From assembly GCF_024362695.1 (NCBI RefSeq), contig NC_065421.1, forward strand, positions 6,510,598 through 6,574,597: a stretch of 64,000 nt of DNA, given 5' to 3'. Made by a program: the position numbers and the translations under genes. Below the pieces are notes generated by a model. That model was not told the origin of the DNA and made no database searches. It worked only from the letters and a program-made list of their open reading frames with translations. This stretch comes from Pectinophora gossypiella (lineage: Eukaryota; Arthropoda; Insecta; Lepidoptera; Gelechiidae). Below, one piece after another: positions 1 to 11,075 of the stretch. Within the stretch, counting starts at the first letter, position 1; each line of letters starts with the position of its first letter.

Positions 1-79
1 CAATATGTGTTGAACTTATTACTTTATTTTATTCAAAATATAACTGCAGTTCATTTGAAAGTAGAAATGTAATACTCAC

Positions 80-1350
80 AAAGGATAAACAGCCTCTTGT
101 GTACAATGCAAAGTCTCCTTATAATCAGGCTGTGGATTGTGTAGCAATGTGTACCAGTCTGATAGAGCCTTTGGTGTGCACACATGCAGAGCTATACTCC
201 CAGTTGGAGGTAGCACTAACAGTGCTGCTAAAGTGCCCGTCAGCACTTCTGTAAAGGCACAAATGTGCTGTGCAAGGATGCCAGTTTTGCTGAAATTGAA
301 ATAAGAAAAAAAATTTTTAACCTGCATAAATCTTATTTAAATGCAAGTTTAGTTTTTTTTTATAAGGGTTTGGAGGGTTTTAAAAATGGAAGAGTAGTTG
401 AATCTCTTTATCTACAGCTACAAATTAATATTTCAACTAGCACACCTTAAAATAGACTTCATCTTATATCTTAACTAAGCTGGTAATGAACAAATCTCCA
501 TTATCTTTTTTGTATAAGTGCTATAATTTCTATCTCTACGACGACTGCTTCGCTGAACACCCAAAGTGTGCTCCTGGTGGTAGAACAAGTAAATTTTGTA
601 TGATCCGTAGTGCTCCTTTGGTGGTTTGGTGGAGCACATCTTATGTCGTTATATTTATGGTTCCACTTTACCCCTACAAAGGATGGAACACTTGTTCTTT
701 ATTCTTTAAATACTTAACATTATACATTTAAAACAAATATTTCAAGTACTTATTTCATTTTAGTAGTCCCTCCAATGTGTTCATAACTTAAAAGGAGCAC
801 GACAGGTAACTCAAAAGTTTCCCTTCTGTACCACTAAAGGGGCACAACAGAGCATTAGAATTTACCCCTTCTACCACCAGGAGCACACTTTGGGTGTTCA
901 GCGGAGCAATCGTCATCTCTACTTTGCTGGACATATTCACAAATCTAATTTCTATCTCAAAATATTTCATAGGAATATTATAATTATAACTATCCCTAGT
1001 TTATTTTCAAGTCATTACAAAATTATTACTAAACGGTAGTATTAAAAACTAAAAAGCAAAGCACCTACTACAAAACTTTACAAAATAACTGGCACAAAAC
1101 CTCAAAGTACAACATACCCTTTGCCGACGGCGACCATGTCAATAAAAAACCAGTGCAATACTAGAGGCAACAGCACCATGAAGCCAAGATACTGCCAGTC
1201 GTAGAGAGTAGGCTCGTCCGCACAAGGCATACAGTAACTGGTAGCATTGGTGCGAAACCCCCGCGGGCATGCACCACATTCACTCCAAGAACCATCTTCT
1301 TGCTCTGTCCGCCCACAATACAATCCCGGACACGTTTTAACTATTGACAT
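80..1350 (-). CDS. JKAMP: JNK1/MAPK8-associated membrane protein, first two coding exons (partial)
   Basis: Two exons are visible: 1118-1350 (ATG at 1350; an in-frame ATG at 1362 is the alternative) and 80-289, spliced GT-AG with phases 2/1 matching; the gene continues past the left edge. JKAMP is a multi-pass ER membrane protein that in vertebrates binds JNK and links proteasome and ERAD factors to the ER. The N-terminus has the family's luminal cysteine pattern (CPGLYCGR, then CGACPRGFR, then CMPC), followed by a first membrane segment around LGFMVLLPLVLHWFF. Exon 2 gives a hydrophobic stretch and the family motif ALSDWYTLLHNP, then HCTQEAVYPL. The recognition is from recall of the family; the two exons match in order and in reading frame. 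The remaining transmembrane segments are outside the window. Confidence 0.88.
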
Positions 1351-1503
1351 TTTAATATTCAAACGCTAGTTAGTGCTATTGGATATAAGATTTTACATCT
1401 TACTTGCGCTTTTTATGTAAAATAAAGTCGAAATTTATTTCAAAACAAACACGAATTTGCTCAGGCTACAAAGCAATTGACATAAGTCGGCTGTCATAAT
1501 ACT

Positions 1504-1909
1504 TTTTTTTTTTTTTTTTGTTTTGTTTTTCCCCGAAGGGTAAGGCAAAGGGAACTATGCCCATACAGCCATGTCTTACGTATTTTTTTTCTTGATGATT
1601 AATGAAATGATGAAAGGTGATGATGATGAAACCTAAGCCCCCACCCTCGGAGTAGACTCCTACTCCGAACCCCAAACGAATTAACTCAAAAGTCCGCATA
1701 AACTTTTGAGTTATGAAGCGGCTTCCCGGCACGAAGCGAAAATAGGCAGATACACTTTGTTTATTGAATACTCCAATATAATAACACTCGCGAATGTCTT
1801 CCGACTAACTTAATGCGATCATTAACCACAAAACACCACTTCGTATTAATTATTTAGATTACTCAATGAAGAAAGCAACTGTCCCGTTCCCGTTTCCCGC
1901 CGAAAAGCC
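1504..1909 (-). mobile_element. SINE-like retroposon, family C, copy 1
   Basis: A 406-bp unit in minus orientation, ending in an A-rich tail (plus-strand T run at about 1504-1530). It is flanked by a perfect 13-bp target duplication, CTGTCATAATACT, at 1491-1503 and 1910-1922. It is nearly identical to 20317-20718. The body holds two short hairpins, AACTCAAAAGT/ACTTTTGAGTT and CGGAGTAG/CTACTCCG. An open frame covers most of the unit in both copies, but it resembles no known protein and is probably incidental. No convincing Pol III boxes were seen, so it may be a 5'-truncated LINE end rather than a true SINE. Confidence 0.85.
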
Positions 1910-1922
1910 CTGTCATAATACT

Positions 1923-2178
1923 AGCTGTCAAAACACCAATTACGTTCCGTTATACGCAGGTCAAATAAATGCGTCAGGCATCGACTACGTGCTATAATCA
2001 TTATAATGCACCATACGTTGCTATCACTCTTTTGGGGTAGACAGGGTCACAAGTCGTCAGATGACATGTCTTCAAGATAACTTGCAATTGCAACTAGTTA
2101 ATTTTGGTGTCCTACTGCTTGTAATGAGTAAAATGATAGATATTATAAATGAAAAAAAAGTTTAATCAGTACTTTGTA
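1923..2178. other. Short spacer between retroposon copy and UGT 3' end
   Basis: AT-rich sequence between the retroposon and the UGT poly(A) signal. No gene or clear repeat was recognised. Confidence 0.5.
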
Positions 2179-2184
2179 TTTATT
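2179..2184 (-). terminator. Candidate poly(A) signal of the UGT gene
   Basis: AATAAA on the minus strand, about 72 nt after the UGT stop codon. Confidence 0.6.
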
Positions 2185-2255
2185 TTAAAACATGCATTAC
2201 TTACAATATTCCTTTTAAATAATTAGTAATTACAATATATTCAAAACTTTTACAA

Positions 2256-5130
2256 TTACAATGCTTTGAATTTGCCGCCTGTTTCCCCCCGTCTTAAGAA
2301 TTTTACGCGTAGTCGCTTTATAACCCAACGCAACAGAAAATAGGAGACGAGAAGCACTACTAAGGACCCAACTAGAAGAATTCCAACCACATCCAGAAGG
2401 AAGTAACTGAAGGAGCTCATGCCAACAGTTGCAGCGCGCAAGTGGCGAGCCCCGCCGTTACGGAGGACGTAGTCCACCCACCAAACTGCATTGTCAGGGC
2501 CTGAGATATACTCGTTCACTACCTTGGCCTTGAGTTTGGACATCGCTCGCTTGTACCTGGAAACACAAAAGGGATTTAACGTACAGTTAGGTCCCAAATG
2601 TTTTTGACAATTTAATATAAGTACTAAGTTACTAACTACTCTACTCATTCATACATATCAGTCACTTGACAGTACTATGAGCTGCTACTTCGGGATACTT
2701 AGAGGAATAGTACAGTATTCTTCCGCTAAAACGAGATAATACGAGTAATAAAGATCGACACGGGCGGCAAGGTGTATTAGAGCTAGATGCACACGAAGCG
2801 CGGACTTATGCTTAAGTACGGTTTTATATAAAATATCGCTGCCTGTACCCTTTCTTCCACTTTCCCGGCTGCGTTCAACAAGCGTTATTTTTCGAAGACT
2901 TACCGTGGAGCTTTCGAACTACCTACTCACAATAGTCACAATATAGCCGTGCATTCTATTTACTATACTACATAAATATAAATGTCCTATAGCAAATTTT
3001 AATAATCGAAATATGACTTTCGCTCTTCACCAGCACACGACATTGTATTTAAAATAATAATAATAATAATAAAACGTACTGTTCATTCGCAGCGACTAAA
3101 GAAATAGTAGCCTTCAGTTCGTCCTTATCGAAAGTGTATGGGTCAACGATCTCTCCAGCGCCATGTTTCGTGATCTCCTTCATGAAGACTTTCCTGGACC
3201 GGACTATGGGAAGCCCAATAATGGGCACCTCATAGAACAAGGCTTCTTCAAGCGAGCGAGGACCTCCGTTGGTTAGGAAAGCTTTCACATTGGGATGGGC
3301 TGGAAAAATAAAATATTTTTTCACATAGGTAAGTTTAAACAGGCAATTAATTAACCGATTGGTCGATATTGAGATAACCAGGTGGGGATTTCTAAATGGA
3401 TCATTCCTACCTGGGCTGTGTGAGTGTGGTGTTCCACAGATTATGGGTCACTGAAGACATGCCCCGCGTACCCTGACAGGTGACAGGGTACATAACAGCA
3501 GTACAGCACCGTACCTACAGGACTACGCGGGAGGAGCTGATAATAATTGTATGTAAAACACTGGGCTGACAAAATCTGACATGCCATGGACACTACAAGA
3601 AGAATAGAGGTTCACTCGTTACTACGGCTGCACTTTTGCCCTTATAAGTAGGTAGACCGAAAAAAACGTCTAGAGGGCACAACGTAATGCCGAAGCCTAA
3701 GTTGTATCAAACTCCCTTAACGCGAGGAGTTGGGATATAATTTCAAAGAAAAGTCGATCTCATTGTCGCTGTGCTGTCGATTATAATTAGTCAGTCTGCG
3801 TCTTACCTAAAACCTCTTGCTGAGGGAACCACGCCCCAGTAATGACATTATCTGGTTTATCAAAAGCAGTCGTGTTGCCAATCTTCCATAGCACCGTGAA
3901 CGGCAATTCACGGAAGGCCTCAGATAAAGTCTTCAACAGACGAGGAGCTAATGCTTCTGACTCCTGCACTGCACCAAGACTGAAGTAAATCACTCCTTTC
4001 TTTGCTGCATCCAAAGTGGCTTGCAAATTCTGAAAAATATTAAGGAGATGTTGTACCAAGCGTAAATACCGGTTTTCCTACTTTACTTATTCGTTTTGTA
4101 CATTAGTGAAGTGAAGTGTCAATATAAGTATTCACTGTAGAGAAGTGAGCATTGTACCTTTAATAACTATGTAAGTAGTTATTGATATACCTATACCTAG
4201 CACAACTTTCACACCGCCGCCACAGGCCACAAAAAAAATTACGCCCATACTTTAGAACTCAAATAAAAACTTACTTTTATGTAAATGTATCGGTAGGTAT
4301 ACCTGAGGTAAGGAGAATCCTGGTCGAAGGTGCAATCTGTCAGTGTAGATTATGGCAGGCACTGTTGGTCTGTTTCCAATCAGCAAGGGATTCGCAGCAA
4401 CGAAGAGCAAATCAATATCTTTCTCAACTTCAAGAAGATCCTTTTTCAAGCCAAATAACTTCTTAGCGGCAATCTCGCAGTATGGTAGGTAGTTGTTGTA
4501 GTATTCCAACTTAGTTTGAATATGACGATTGAGTTCGACAATCTTCCCCCAATGCGTCAAATTTCCGTAATTCAACGCGTTCACATCTGGATACAAGATT
4601 GGGTGAACTGGATTACCTTTCGCTTCGTACTGGTGGATTTTTCCGCTTGAAGTTGTGATGGCTATGTGGGGGCATTGGTATTTCTCAGCAGCCGCGTACA
4701 GAATTGGGACATCGGCTTCAGTGATCACCAGATCGAATTTCAAATTCGGATTGATGAGTAGAGACTGCATTTGTTTAGACTGGATCTGTGCAATCGTCAA
4801 TCTGATGTTCAGTTCGTTGATGGCTCGCAGCCTCGTGTAGTAGTCATCAGTGTTCGTCATCAACTTCAGCCATTCGTTCCAGAATGCCGCTGATTCTTGT
4901 CCAACATCGAGCTCGACGATGTTCTCCACGTCTGGGTAAGTGAAGTGGCCTGGGTAAGCCGTCATCATGACGACATTGTGGCCCTTCTGAGCCAATTGAG
5001 ACACCAATCCTCTAAACACGGCGTGATCAGAATAGGACAGAGACGAGAACAAAGCCAAAATCGAAGCACTTTCAGCCAGACAACTGAAATATGCAAGGAA
5101 TAGAAGTAGACAAAATATTGACCGGTTCAT
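2256..5130 (-). CDS. UDP-glycosyltransferase, complete, four exons
   Basis: Exons 4303-5130, 3807-4029, 3080-3299 and 2256-2556 join in frame to 523 aa, the usual UGT length. UGTs transfer a sugar from a UDP-sugar to small lipophilic molecules (plant toxins, pigments, hormones, insecticides) in the ER lumen. The start at 5130 (MNRSIFCLLL) gives a cleavable signal peptide of about 20 aa; an upstream in-frame ATG at 5151 would spoil it. The acceptor-side catalytic His is present (H36 in SYSDHAVF). The donor-binding signature is in exon 3 but is altered: FLTNGG replaces the usual F-I-T-H-G-G, and RSRK stands where G-D-Q is expected; the S and E in PRSLEEA remain. The C-terminus has one membrane segment (LLDVVGILLVGSLVVLLV) and a basic cytosolic tail. 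It is a lepidopteran-type UGT; the family number was not assigned. It may have unusual donor use or reduced activity. Confidence 0.93.
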
Positions 5131-5914
5131 TTTATAACTGCAGTAACACAATATGTCTGTTCACTGTTAACGTCGATACCCAAAAGACAGTAAAAACCAT
5201 ATGATGTTTAAACAAAAGCACTTGTTCAAATAGAATGATTAATCGAAAATAAAATTGTGTAACTCGATGAACAATGCGATCGGAGGAATGCACCTAAATA
5301 CCTATTGATCGACCAGATAACACTATTAAATATTGTTTGCCTTAAATCCTTCGCTTAGTAAATATGTACCAGGTACTTGCTAAGATTTTTTCTCTAGGGA
5401 CAGTTGAAACTTTAGGTACCTATTTACCTATCGAAAGATTTCATCACCTTCCTTCTTACGTACCAACGAAGAAAGAAAAATTATGGACTCGCACGGGTTT
5501 CGAACTCGAGACTCGCAAACCAGGACGAGTGTGTTACCAAACACACTTATGGTATGTCCATAGTAAGCAATAGGGACCTTACCTATATGGCGCGACGCGG
5601 CTTACATTCAAAGTTGCAAGACACAAATCTGCCGCTGCTTATTGCCATACAACATATATTTATAAACTAATAGGTATTTACTTATTGTGAGTCGTTATTA
5701 TATTACTTTAGTGGATAGATGGATATAGAAACTCTATGTCCTAAGGCCCCATGCACTATGGATACCCTACTTTTTCTTCATAACAGTTACCATAGCAACG
5801 CATTGATCAACACAAAATTGACGACTGGCTTAGGTGTGCCATAAGTGTCCTATCATAACAAACCGTTTAATATTTTTGTGTTTACTGTTCTCCCTAGATC
5901 AATATTTACGTTAT
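5131..5914. promoter_or_regulatory. Divergent upstream region shared by UGT and CDK20
   Basis: The UGT (minus) and CDK20 (plus) start codons lie 1.08 kb apart, head to head, so this stretch and the following MITE should hold both promoters. No TATA or initiator could be fixed by eye. A tRNA-like B-box motif near 5490 (minus strand) suggests an old SINE remnant. Confidence 0.4.
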
Positions 5915-6120
5915 TAAAGCACATAATAACGGGTTCTTACCGCGTTTAAATGGGGATATGAGACTCCCGATATTTCGACACTGTTGCAAGTGCCATGATC
6001 ACGGGATGATGGATGAGATTGAAATATCGGGAGTCTCATATCCCCATTTAAACGCGGTAAGATCCCATTATTATGTGCTTTAATTATGATAATAACCGCG
6101 TAAACTTAAAACAATACTTA
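5915..6120. mobile_element. Foldback MITE, family 1, copy 1
   Basis: A long palindrome. CACATAATAACGGGTTCTTA at about 5920-5940, extended through CCGCGTTTAAATGGGGATAT and GAGACTCCCGATATTT, reappears inverted at about 6025-6080. The spacer reads CACTGTTGCAAGTGCCATGA. An asymmetric tail (ATGATAATAACCGCGTAAAC) follows the right arm and is also present in the copy at 38404-38606. A third copy is at 44170-44332. Confidence 0.75.
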
Positions 6121-6207
6121 CGTTGTTATATATTTATCTAAAGAAGAATATAAAGCATGTACCTACATTAATTCAAATAAGTTATTGAAAAAATAATACC
6201 TGTCTAA

Positions 6208-9200
6208 ATGGATTACGACGTATCAAACTACTCTGTGCTGGGCCGAATCGGCGAGGGAGCCCACGGCTTAGTCTTCAAGGCCCAGCACATTCCCACTGGA
6301 AGGGAAGTAGCCTTGAAGAAGATTCTCATCAAGAACATAGAAGACGGAATACCAGTGAACGTCATGAGAGAAATTAAAGCTCTGCAACTGCTGCGCTGTA
6401 AATATGTTAGTGGTTCTTCCCTCCCTTTTTATTTATATAAGTACCCTATTTCCGCACTTTTACTTTCCTCACGGGAATGTTCGCCTACACTATACAATTA
6501 AGGTTAGAAAGGTAGGTAACTCAGTAAAAATAACTTGTGCGTTCCCGAAACTTGGTAGACTGTACCTAAATAGGTTTATAACAATCACGGCTCGTTACTG
6601 ATATTGAAGATTCTTTCTTTCTTTCTTCCTTTCAAATAGTATTTTTGATTGAATATGACATGTCCCAGTGGTGGAAAAACAGTCGGGAACAATAGGCTAG
6701 TTTCCAACTAGTCAAATTTCCGGCCAAGTAGTTAATGCCATCTGCGGCAAATGTACAATAAGTCACGTCAAAAAAAAACTAGTCAAATCAGTTACTTTTT
6801 ACTAATTATGGAATTTGTATGGAAAAGAAACCTGTGACGTCATAGTAAAACGAGACAAAATGTCGCACTTATTATTACATTTTTCTTTATTAAAATTCAT
6901 AAATAAGTAAGTTAAAAAAAGTAGAAAAAATACCGTTTTTTGTCATCTGTAGATCTGTCTTTAATTAAGTAATCAGAATTTCATAATTTATCTATTATAG
7001 CATAGCATCACGCCCGTATCCCCAAAGGGGTAGGCAGAGGTGTATAGTATACACACCCACTCGTCGCCAACTATGTCTAAGTCCCATGTAATAGGGGTGA
7101 AGCCTATTGCAATTAACCGGTCACACCACGTAATTTTTAACAACAACGATGACCTCCACAGATAATAAAGCTATACGACATGTTCCCCCGCGGCATGTCG
7201 CTGGTGCTAGTCCTGGAGTACATGAGCTCCGGGTTGTGGGAGATGCTGCACCACAACCAGCACGAGCTGACGCTGCCCAGGGTCAAGACGTACGCGCAGA
7301 TGCTGCTCAAGGGCACCCGGTATATGCACGCGCATTATGTTATGCATAGGGTGAGTGAGGGGATAATGGAACAAGGGTGAGTAGTTCCTGAGCACTGGAG
7401 GTGAATATCATTGACTCACCGCAAAAAAAAATGTTAAAAACACGACGAATTTATTAAAAACATCAAAGACGGTAAGATTGAAGGTAAGAGAGGAAGGGGA
7501 ATATGAAGAATATCCAGATTAATATCTAGAGCACCGGAAGTCAATCATTATAAGTAGTATCACCGCAAGAAAGTCCTAGAATCTATTATCTTTTTGCAAA
7601 TATCCACTTAGAATCTATGTATGTTACCAACTTATTGGGTTATTTTCAAAAAGACAAACCATTTTAGTACATTTTTGCGGTCAAAATCACTAATTTAACA
7701 GGTTGACAGGCCAGTGATCCATATACGGATCATGACGGAATAGCTCCATACATCCGTGACCCATACATGGGTCACTAAAAAACGACTATGTACGCACTAA
7801 AGGCGGGTGCTCCACTTGGATCCCGGGTAACTTAGCAAAGGTTGAAGTAATATGCGGGACTTACAAGGAAGTCAAAACGTTTTGTATGGGGACTGTCAAC
7901 GTGTAAATTCTTCTATCAAAGAAAGAATCAAAGAAGGTTGAAGTTGACTTTAATTGATTACAGGACTTGAAACCAGCAAACCTGCTTATCAACCACGAAG
8001 GGATTCTCAAGATAGCAGATCTTGGTCTTGCACGGCTGTATTGGCCTGATGGCGGGAGACCATATTCACACCAAGTTGCGACAAGGTAGAATAATGTCAT
8101 AACCTATTTTTTACCATTACCTTTTCATGGTCATGAGTCATGACGGACTAGCTCCATACGTCCGTGAACCGTACATGGGTCACTAACAAACGACCACGTA
8201 CGCACTAAGGGCGGGTGCTCCACTTGGATCCCTTAGCAAACAAAGTTGAAGTAGTATGCGGGACTTACAAGGAAGTCAAAACATTTTGTATGGGAACTGT
8301 CAACGTGTTAACATTTCATTACTTTTGACCCAGCAAACTATCCAATTTGGAAAGATTACATTTCTTACCTACCTACTCGTAGTAAGTACCTACGCTGTGG
8401 TATTCTAAAGTAATGTTATCCTTGCAATTATCTTGTAGGTGGTATCGCGCTCCAGAACTGCTGTACGGTGCAAGATTCTACACTGAGAAAGTAGATCTGT
8501 GGTCAGTGGGCTGCATCATAGCTGAGATGATCACCAAACAACCCCTATTCTCGGTATGTGCTTGTATAACAGAAATTCAATAGATTTTGAAATTAGAAAT
8601 ATTTCTGTCAAATTAATGTATTAAGTAAATATCTTAACTTTTAAAAACTGTAAAAAGGCTTATCTAGCCGTAGGTACATCCGGGACCTTACCTTTACTAC
8701 TTATTCGCTAAAAACTTTATCATCCCACTACTAGAGAGTCGAGTAAGGTATCGACTGAGGGGTGCGTTTATAAGGTTTATTCTACATTAGGTACATTATT
8801 TTCATTTCTTCAGGGTGAATCCGACATTGAGCAGCTGGCAATAGTACTTCGTCACCTTGGCACTCCGACTGAGGAGACGTGGCCAGGCCACTCCGAGTTA
8901 CCCGATTATCACAAGATTAGCTTCCCGGAGTCCGCCCCAACGCCCTGGCCTGAGCTTCTACCTGGAGTTGAACCTGATGCCATACATCTTGTAAAGTCCT
9001 TCATCATGTATGATGAGAAGAAGAGGATATCCGCTAAGGAGGTAAAATAGTAAACATACTTCTTATTAAAAATCAATTTACTTCCGAATGTTTCTTCAAC
9101 AAAACAAGAGTTTAATTCAAATTTGAATTTGGAACAAATTTGAAATAAATTAAATTTTTTTCAATTTGTTCCAAATTCAAATTTGAGTTTGGAATCTGGA

Positions 9201-10613
9201 ACATTAACATTAAGAATTCAAAACCTGTAAAATTACGTTTATTTTTTATTTTTAATAAGTACTCGTATTTTTCTGATAGTCTTATGAAACAAATTTGTGA
9301 GATGTAGATTTTTTTGTTAAGAAGTGTACTTTATTCCAACATGTAAAAAGGTAATAACCGTAGCATCAAGCGCATGAAATACTTACTAGCGATGGGTCGT
9401 TATCGGTTTTTGAGATAACGTAACGTAAGCGTTATGTGATTTCCAATAACTAGTTTCTTAACTAGTGATTTTTATAACTAGTTATTTTCACAACGTTCTG
9501 AAGCAAACGTGATAATTGTAACGTAAAATCGTTTGGTTAGGTAGCAGTATAACTTAATTCTTCTTCACGCACACGTATTGTAAAACCAGTGATTTTGCGT
9601 GAGTAGTGAAAGTAGCCAAACATCGACGCTATGCCTTAAACATAAGAGTGAATTCGATTTAACTTTATGGCGTTGTGATTAAAAGAGTTATTGAAGACTG
9701 ATGCCTATTTCGATCGTTTAAATGGCGTTATGAATATCACTAGTTTTTGTTGTAGTGGAAAACGAGTGATCACTGTTCGAGCTCGTAACTGCATATATAA
9801 CCAGTTATGGTTAATAACGCCCATCGCTAATACTTACGATTATTAGTCGTCAGCCGATGATCAGGAAGCTTCCCATGAACTCTTATTGCAATTTACTTAC
9901 GTTAGATCCTAAAACTAGTTCGCATAATACATTTATACTCGTTCATAGTTCACGATTAACCGAACGGTGTCGAAACTGAGTAGATTGCTATTTAAATTAT
10001 CTCATGTCCTTGAAACGGCAATTACAATAGATGTTTGTGACGCGTGAACTGATTTTCAGGAAATGCCTATTTTTGATTATTTATTGCGAAGCGAAAGGCT
10101 ATAATATAGATCATTAGTTCCACTAATTACTTGCTAATCGTAAATGGTAGAGAAATACTAGCACTATGGACTGATGTTGTATTTTAATCTTGCTTATGTA
10201 GGTATTATGCTACTTTAGAATACAGATTGTACCTCGCTATGTGCCGGTTGTAGGCAGTGCAGCGACCGCGGTACAAGTTTCCTATCACACGTAGTATATC
10301 GCGCAGTTTGATCGACCAATAGACGCAGCGAATGTGTCTATGTAGATAAACGTCGTACCGGTATTGCTAGAAGCCTGCGATAGAACTCGCGCCCCACGCG
10401 TCGTGACCGCAGAGTGAGAAAGGAAAACTTTCTCTAGCACTCTCCTCTGCTCTGTTGATTGGCTGTCTGTATTAAAACTTTTACTTTTTTTCTGTAGACC
10501 AAATATATGTTTTTATCTATCTCCAGGCGTTGAGACACTCCTGGTTCGAAACAAGGCCTCTACCAGCGACTCTAGAAGAAATGCCGAAACCCATCTCCGG
10601 CAAAACTAAATGA
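6208..10613 (+). CDS. CDK20: Cyclin-dependent kinase 20 (cell cycle-related kinase)
   Basis: Six exons, 6208-6405, 7162-7350, 7964-8085, 8439-8553, 8814-9041 and 10527-10613, join in frame to 312 aa (human about 346; the C-terminal tail is shorter here). CDK20/CCRK is a CMGC kinase that phosphorylates ciliary kinases of the ICK/MAK type and regulates cilium length and cell-cycle entry. Visible: glycine loop GEGAHG (15-20), ATP lysine K37 in VALKK, the cyclin-helix-like NVMREIKAL, catalytic loop HRDLKPANLL (D130), DLG instead of DFG (148-150), and QVATRWYRAPE. The T-loop residue aligning with CDK2 Thr160 is Ser164 (YSHQVAT). The start matches the family N-terminus (NYSVLGRIGEGAHG). Introns carry MITEs, a hAT element and direct repeats. 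Homology is strong throughout. Confidence 0.95.
6697..6990. mobile_element. MITE family 2, copy 1, interrupted by a micro-retroposon
   Basis: Starts TAGTTTCCAACTAGTCAAAT and matches 49072-49309 over most of its length (ACTTTTTACTAA, GTGACGTCATAG, ATTTTTCTTTATT, AATCAGAATTTCATAATTTA). It is interrupted at 6718-6777 and its right end merges with other repeat sequence. It lies in CDK20 intron 1. Confidence 0.7.
6718..6777 (+). mobile_element. Micro-retroposon, copy 1, with 11-bp target duplication
   Basis: A 60-bp insert: body CGGCCAAGTAGTTAATGCCA, TCTGCGGCAAATGTACAATA, AGTCACGTC, then an A tail. It is flanked by ACTAGTCAAAT at 6707-6717 and 6778-6788. The related MITE at 49072 has no insert at this point, giving a natural empty site. 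Other copies are at about 40702-40752 and 46099-46163. Confidence 0.85.
7003..7140. repeat. Dispersed repeat (CATCACGCCCGTATCCC type)
   Basis: A sequence around 'tcacgcccgtatccccaaag' and 'ggcagaggtgtatagtatac'. Related sequence occurs inverted at about 16650-16785 and at 38275-38345. No coding content. Confidence 0.5.
7729..7904 (+). repeat. Direct repeat flanking CDK20 exon 3, copy A
   Basis: About 175 bp from TCATGACGGAATAGCTCCAT to GACTGTCAACGTGT. It is repeated in the same orientation at 8138-8308. The pair brackets exon 3 (7964-8085). Confidence 0.8.
8138..8308 (+). repeat. Direct repeat flanking CDK20 exon 3, copy B
   Basis: Second copy of the unit at 7729-7904, with scattered substitutions and a short deletion after CACTTGGATCCC. 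Confidence 0.8.
9117..9186. repeat. AT-rich perfect-type hairpin in CDK20 intron 5
   Basis: Arm 9117-9144 (TCAAATTTGAATTTGG...) pairs with 9160-9186 as its reverse complement over 27 of 28 bases, with a loop of about 15 nt. Transcribed with CDK20, it would form a stable stem-loop. Confidence 0.8.
9387..9829. mobile_element. Non-autonomous hAT element (MITE) with 8-bp target duplication
   Basis: 443 bp with terminal inverted repeats TAGCGATGGGTCGTTAT and its inverse ATAACGCCCATCGCTA. It is flanked by a perfect 8-bp duplication, ATACTTAC (9379-9386 and 9830-9837). TIR sequence and 8-bp duplication are hAT hallmarks. No transposase frame. It lies in CDK20 intron 5. Confidence 0.85.
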
Positions 10614-10624
10614 TTTGTGTTCTT

Positions 10625-10630
10625 AATAAA
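10625..10630 (+). terminator. Candidate poly(A) signal of CDK20
   Basis: AATAAA 11 nt after the CDK20 stop codon, close for a signal; no better candidate was seen nearby. Confidence 0.5.
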
Positions 10631-11075
10631 TAATACAAAAACATAAAATGCATAATTTTAATTTATTTCAAATAACTTAAACATAACACAGGCCTAATTA
10701 CATTACAATACCAAGTTGTACTTTTTTAAGTTTATGTACATTTGAGCCGAAGACAATTGAGGTTGCGCCTTTTAATTAAGTCACTGAAGGCAGTTACAAG
10801 CAAGACTATAACTACCATATGTCAGCGAATCTTTCCCGACCCTGGCGCCAGTCATGGTGCATAAGTAGATCAACACGAATTGAAAAAACGGCAATTTTTC
10901 TAAAAAATACAAGTTTACATCTGGTAGATTATGAGAAAAAAATTGCCTTAATAAGATATAGTTCGATTTCAAGAGTAGCTAAACTAAATAAAATTTAAAT
11001 TTAAAATCAGAAAGCTATATTTAACTATACTGCTACCTTATATCCACGTATATCATCAAATAAATTACTCGCAAA

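Noticed and set aside
1466..1732. 88-aa frame inside retroposon copy 1, near-identical in copy 2 (20494-20703)
   Set aside because: Conservation follows from the two copies being nearly identical DNA. The peptide is low complexity and the frame ends in the A tail.
5470..5560. tRNA-like sequence on the minus strand (GAGTTCGAAACCCG)
   Set aside because: A B-box-like motif is present, but no cloverleaf with paired acceptor arms could be built. Probably an old SINE head.
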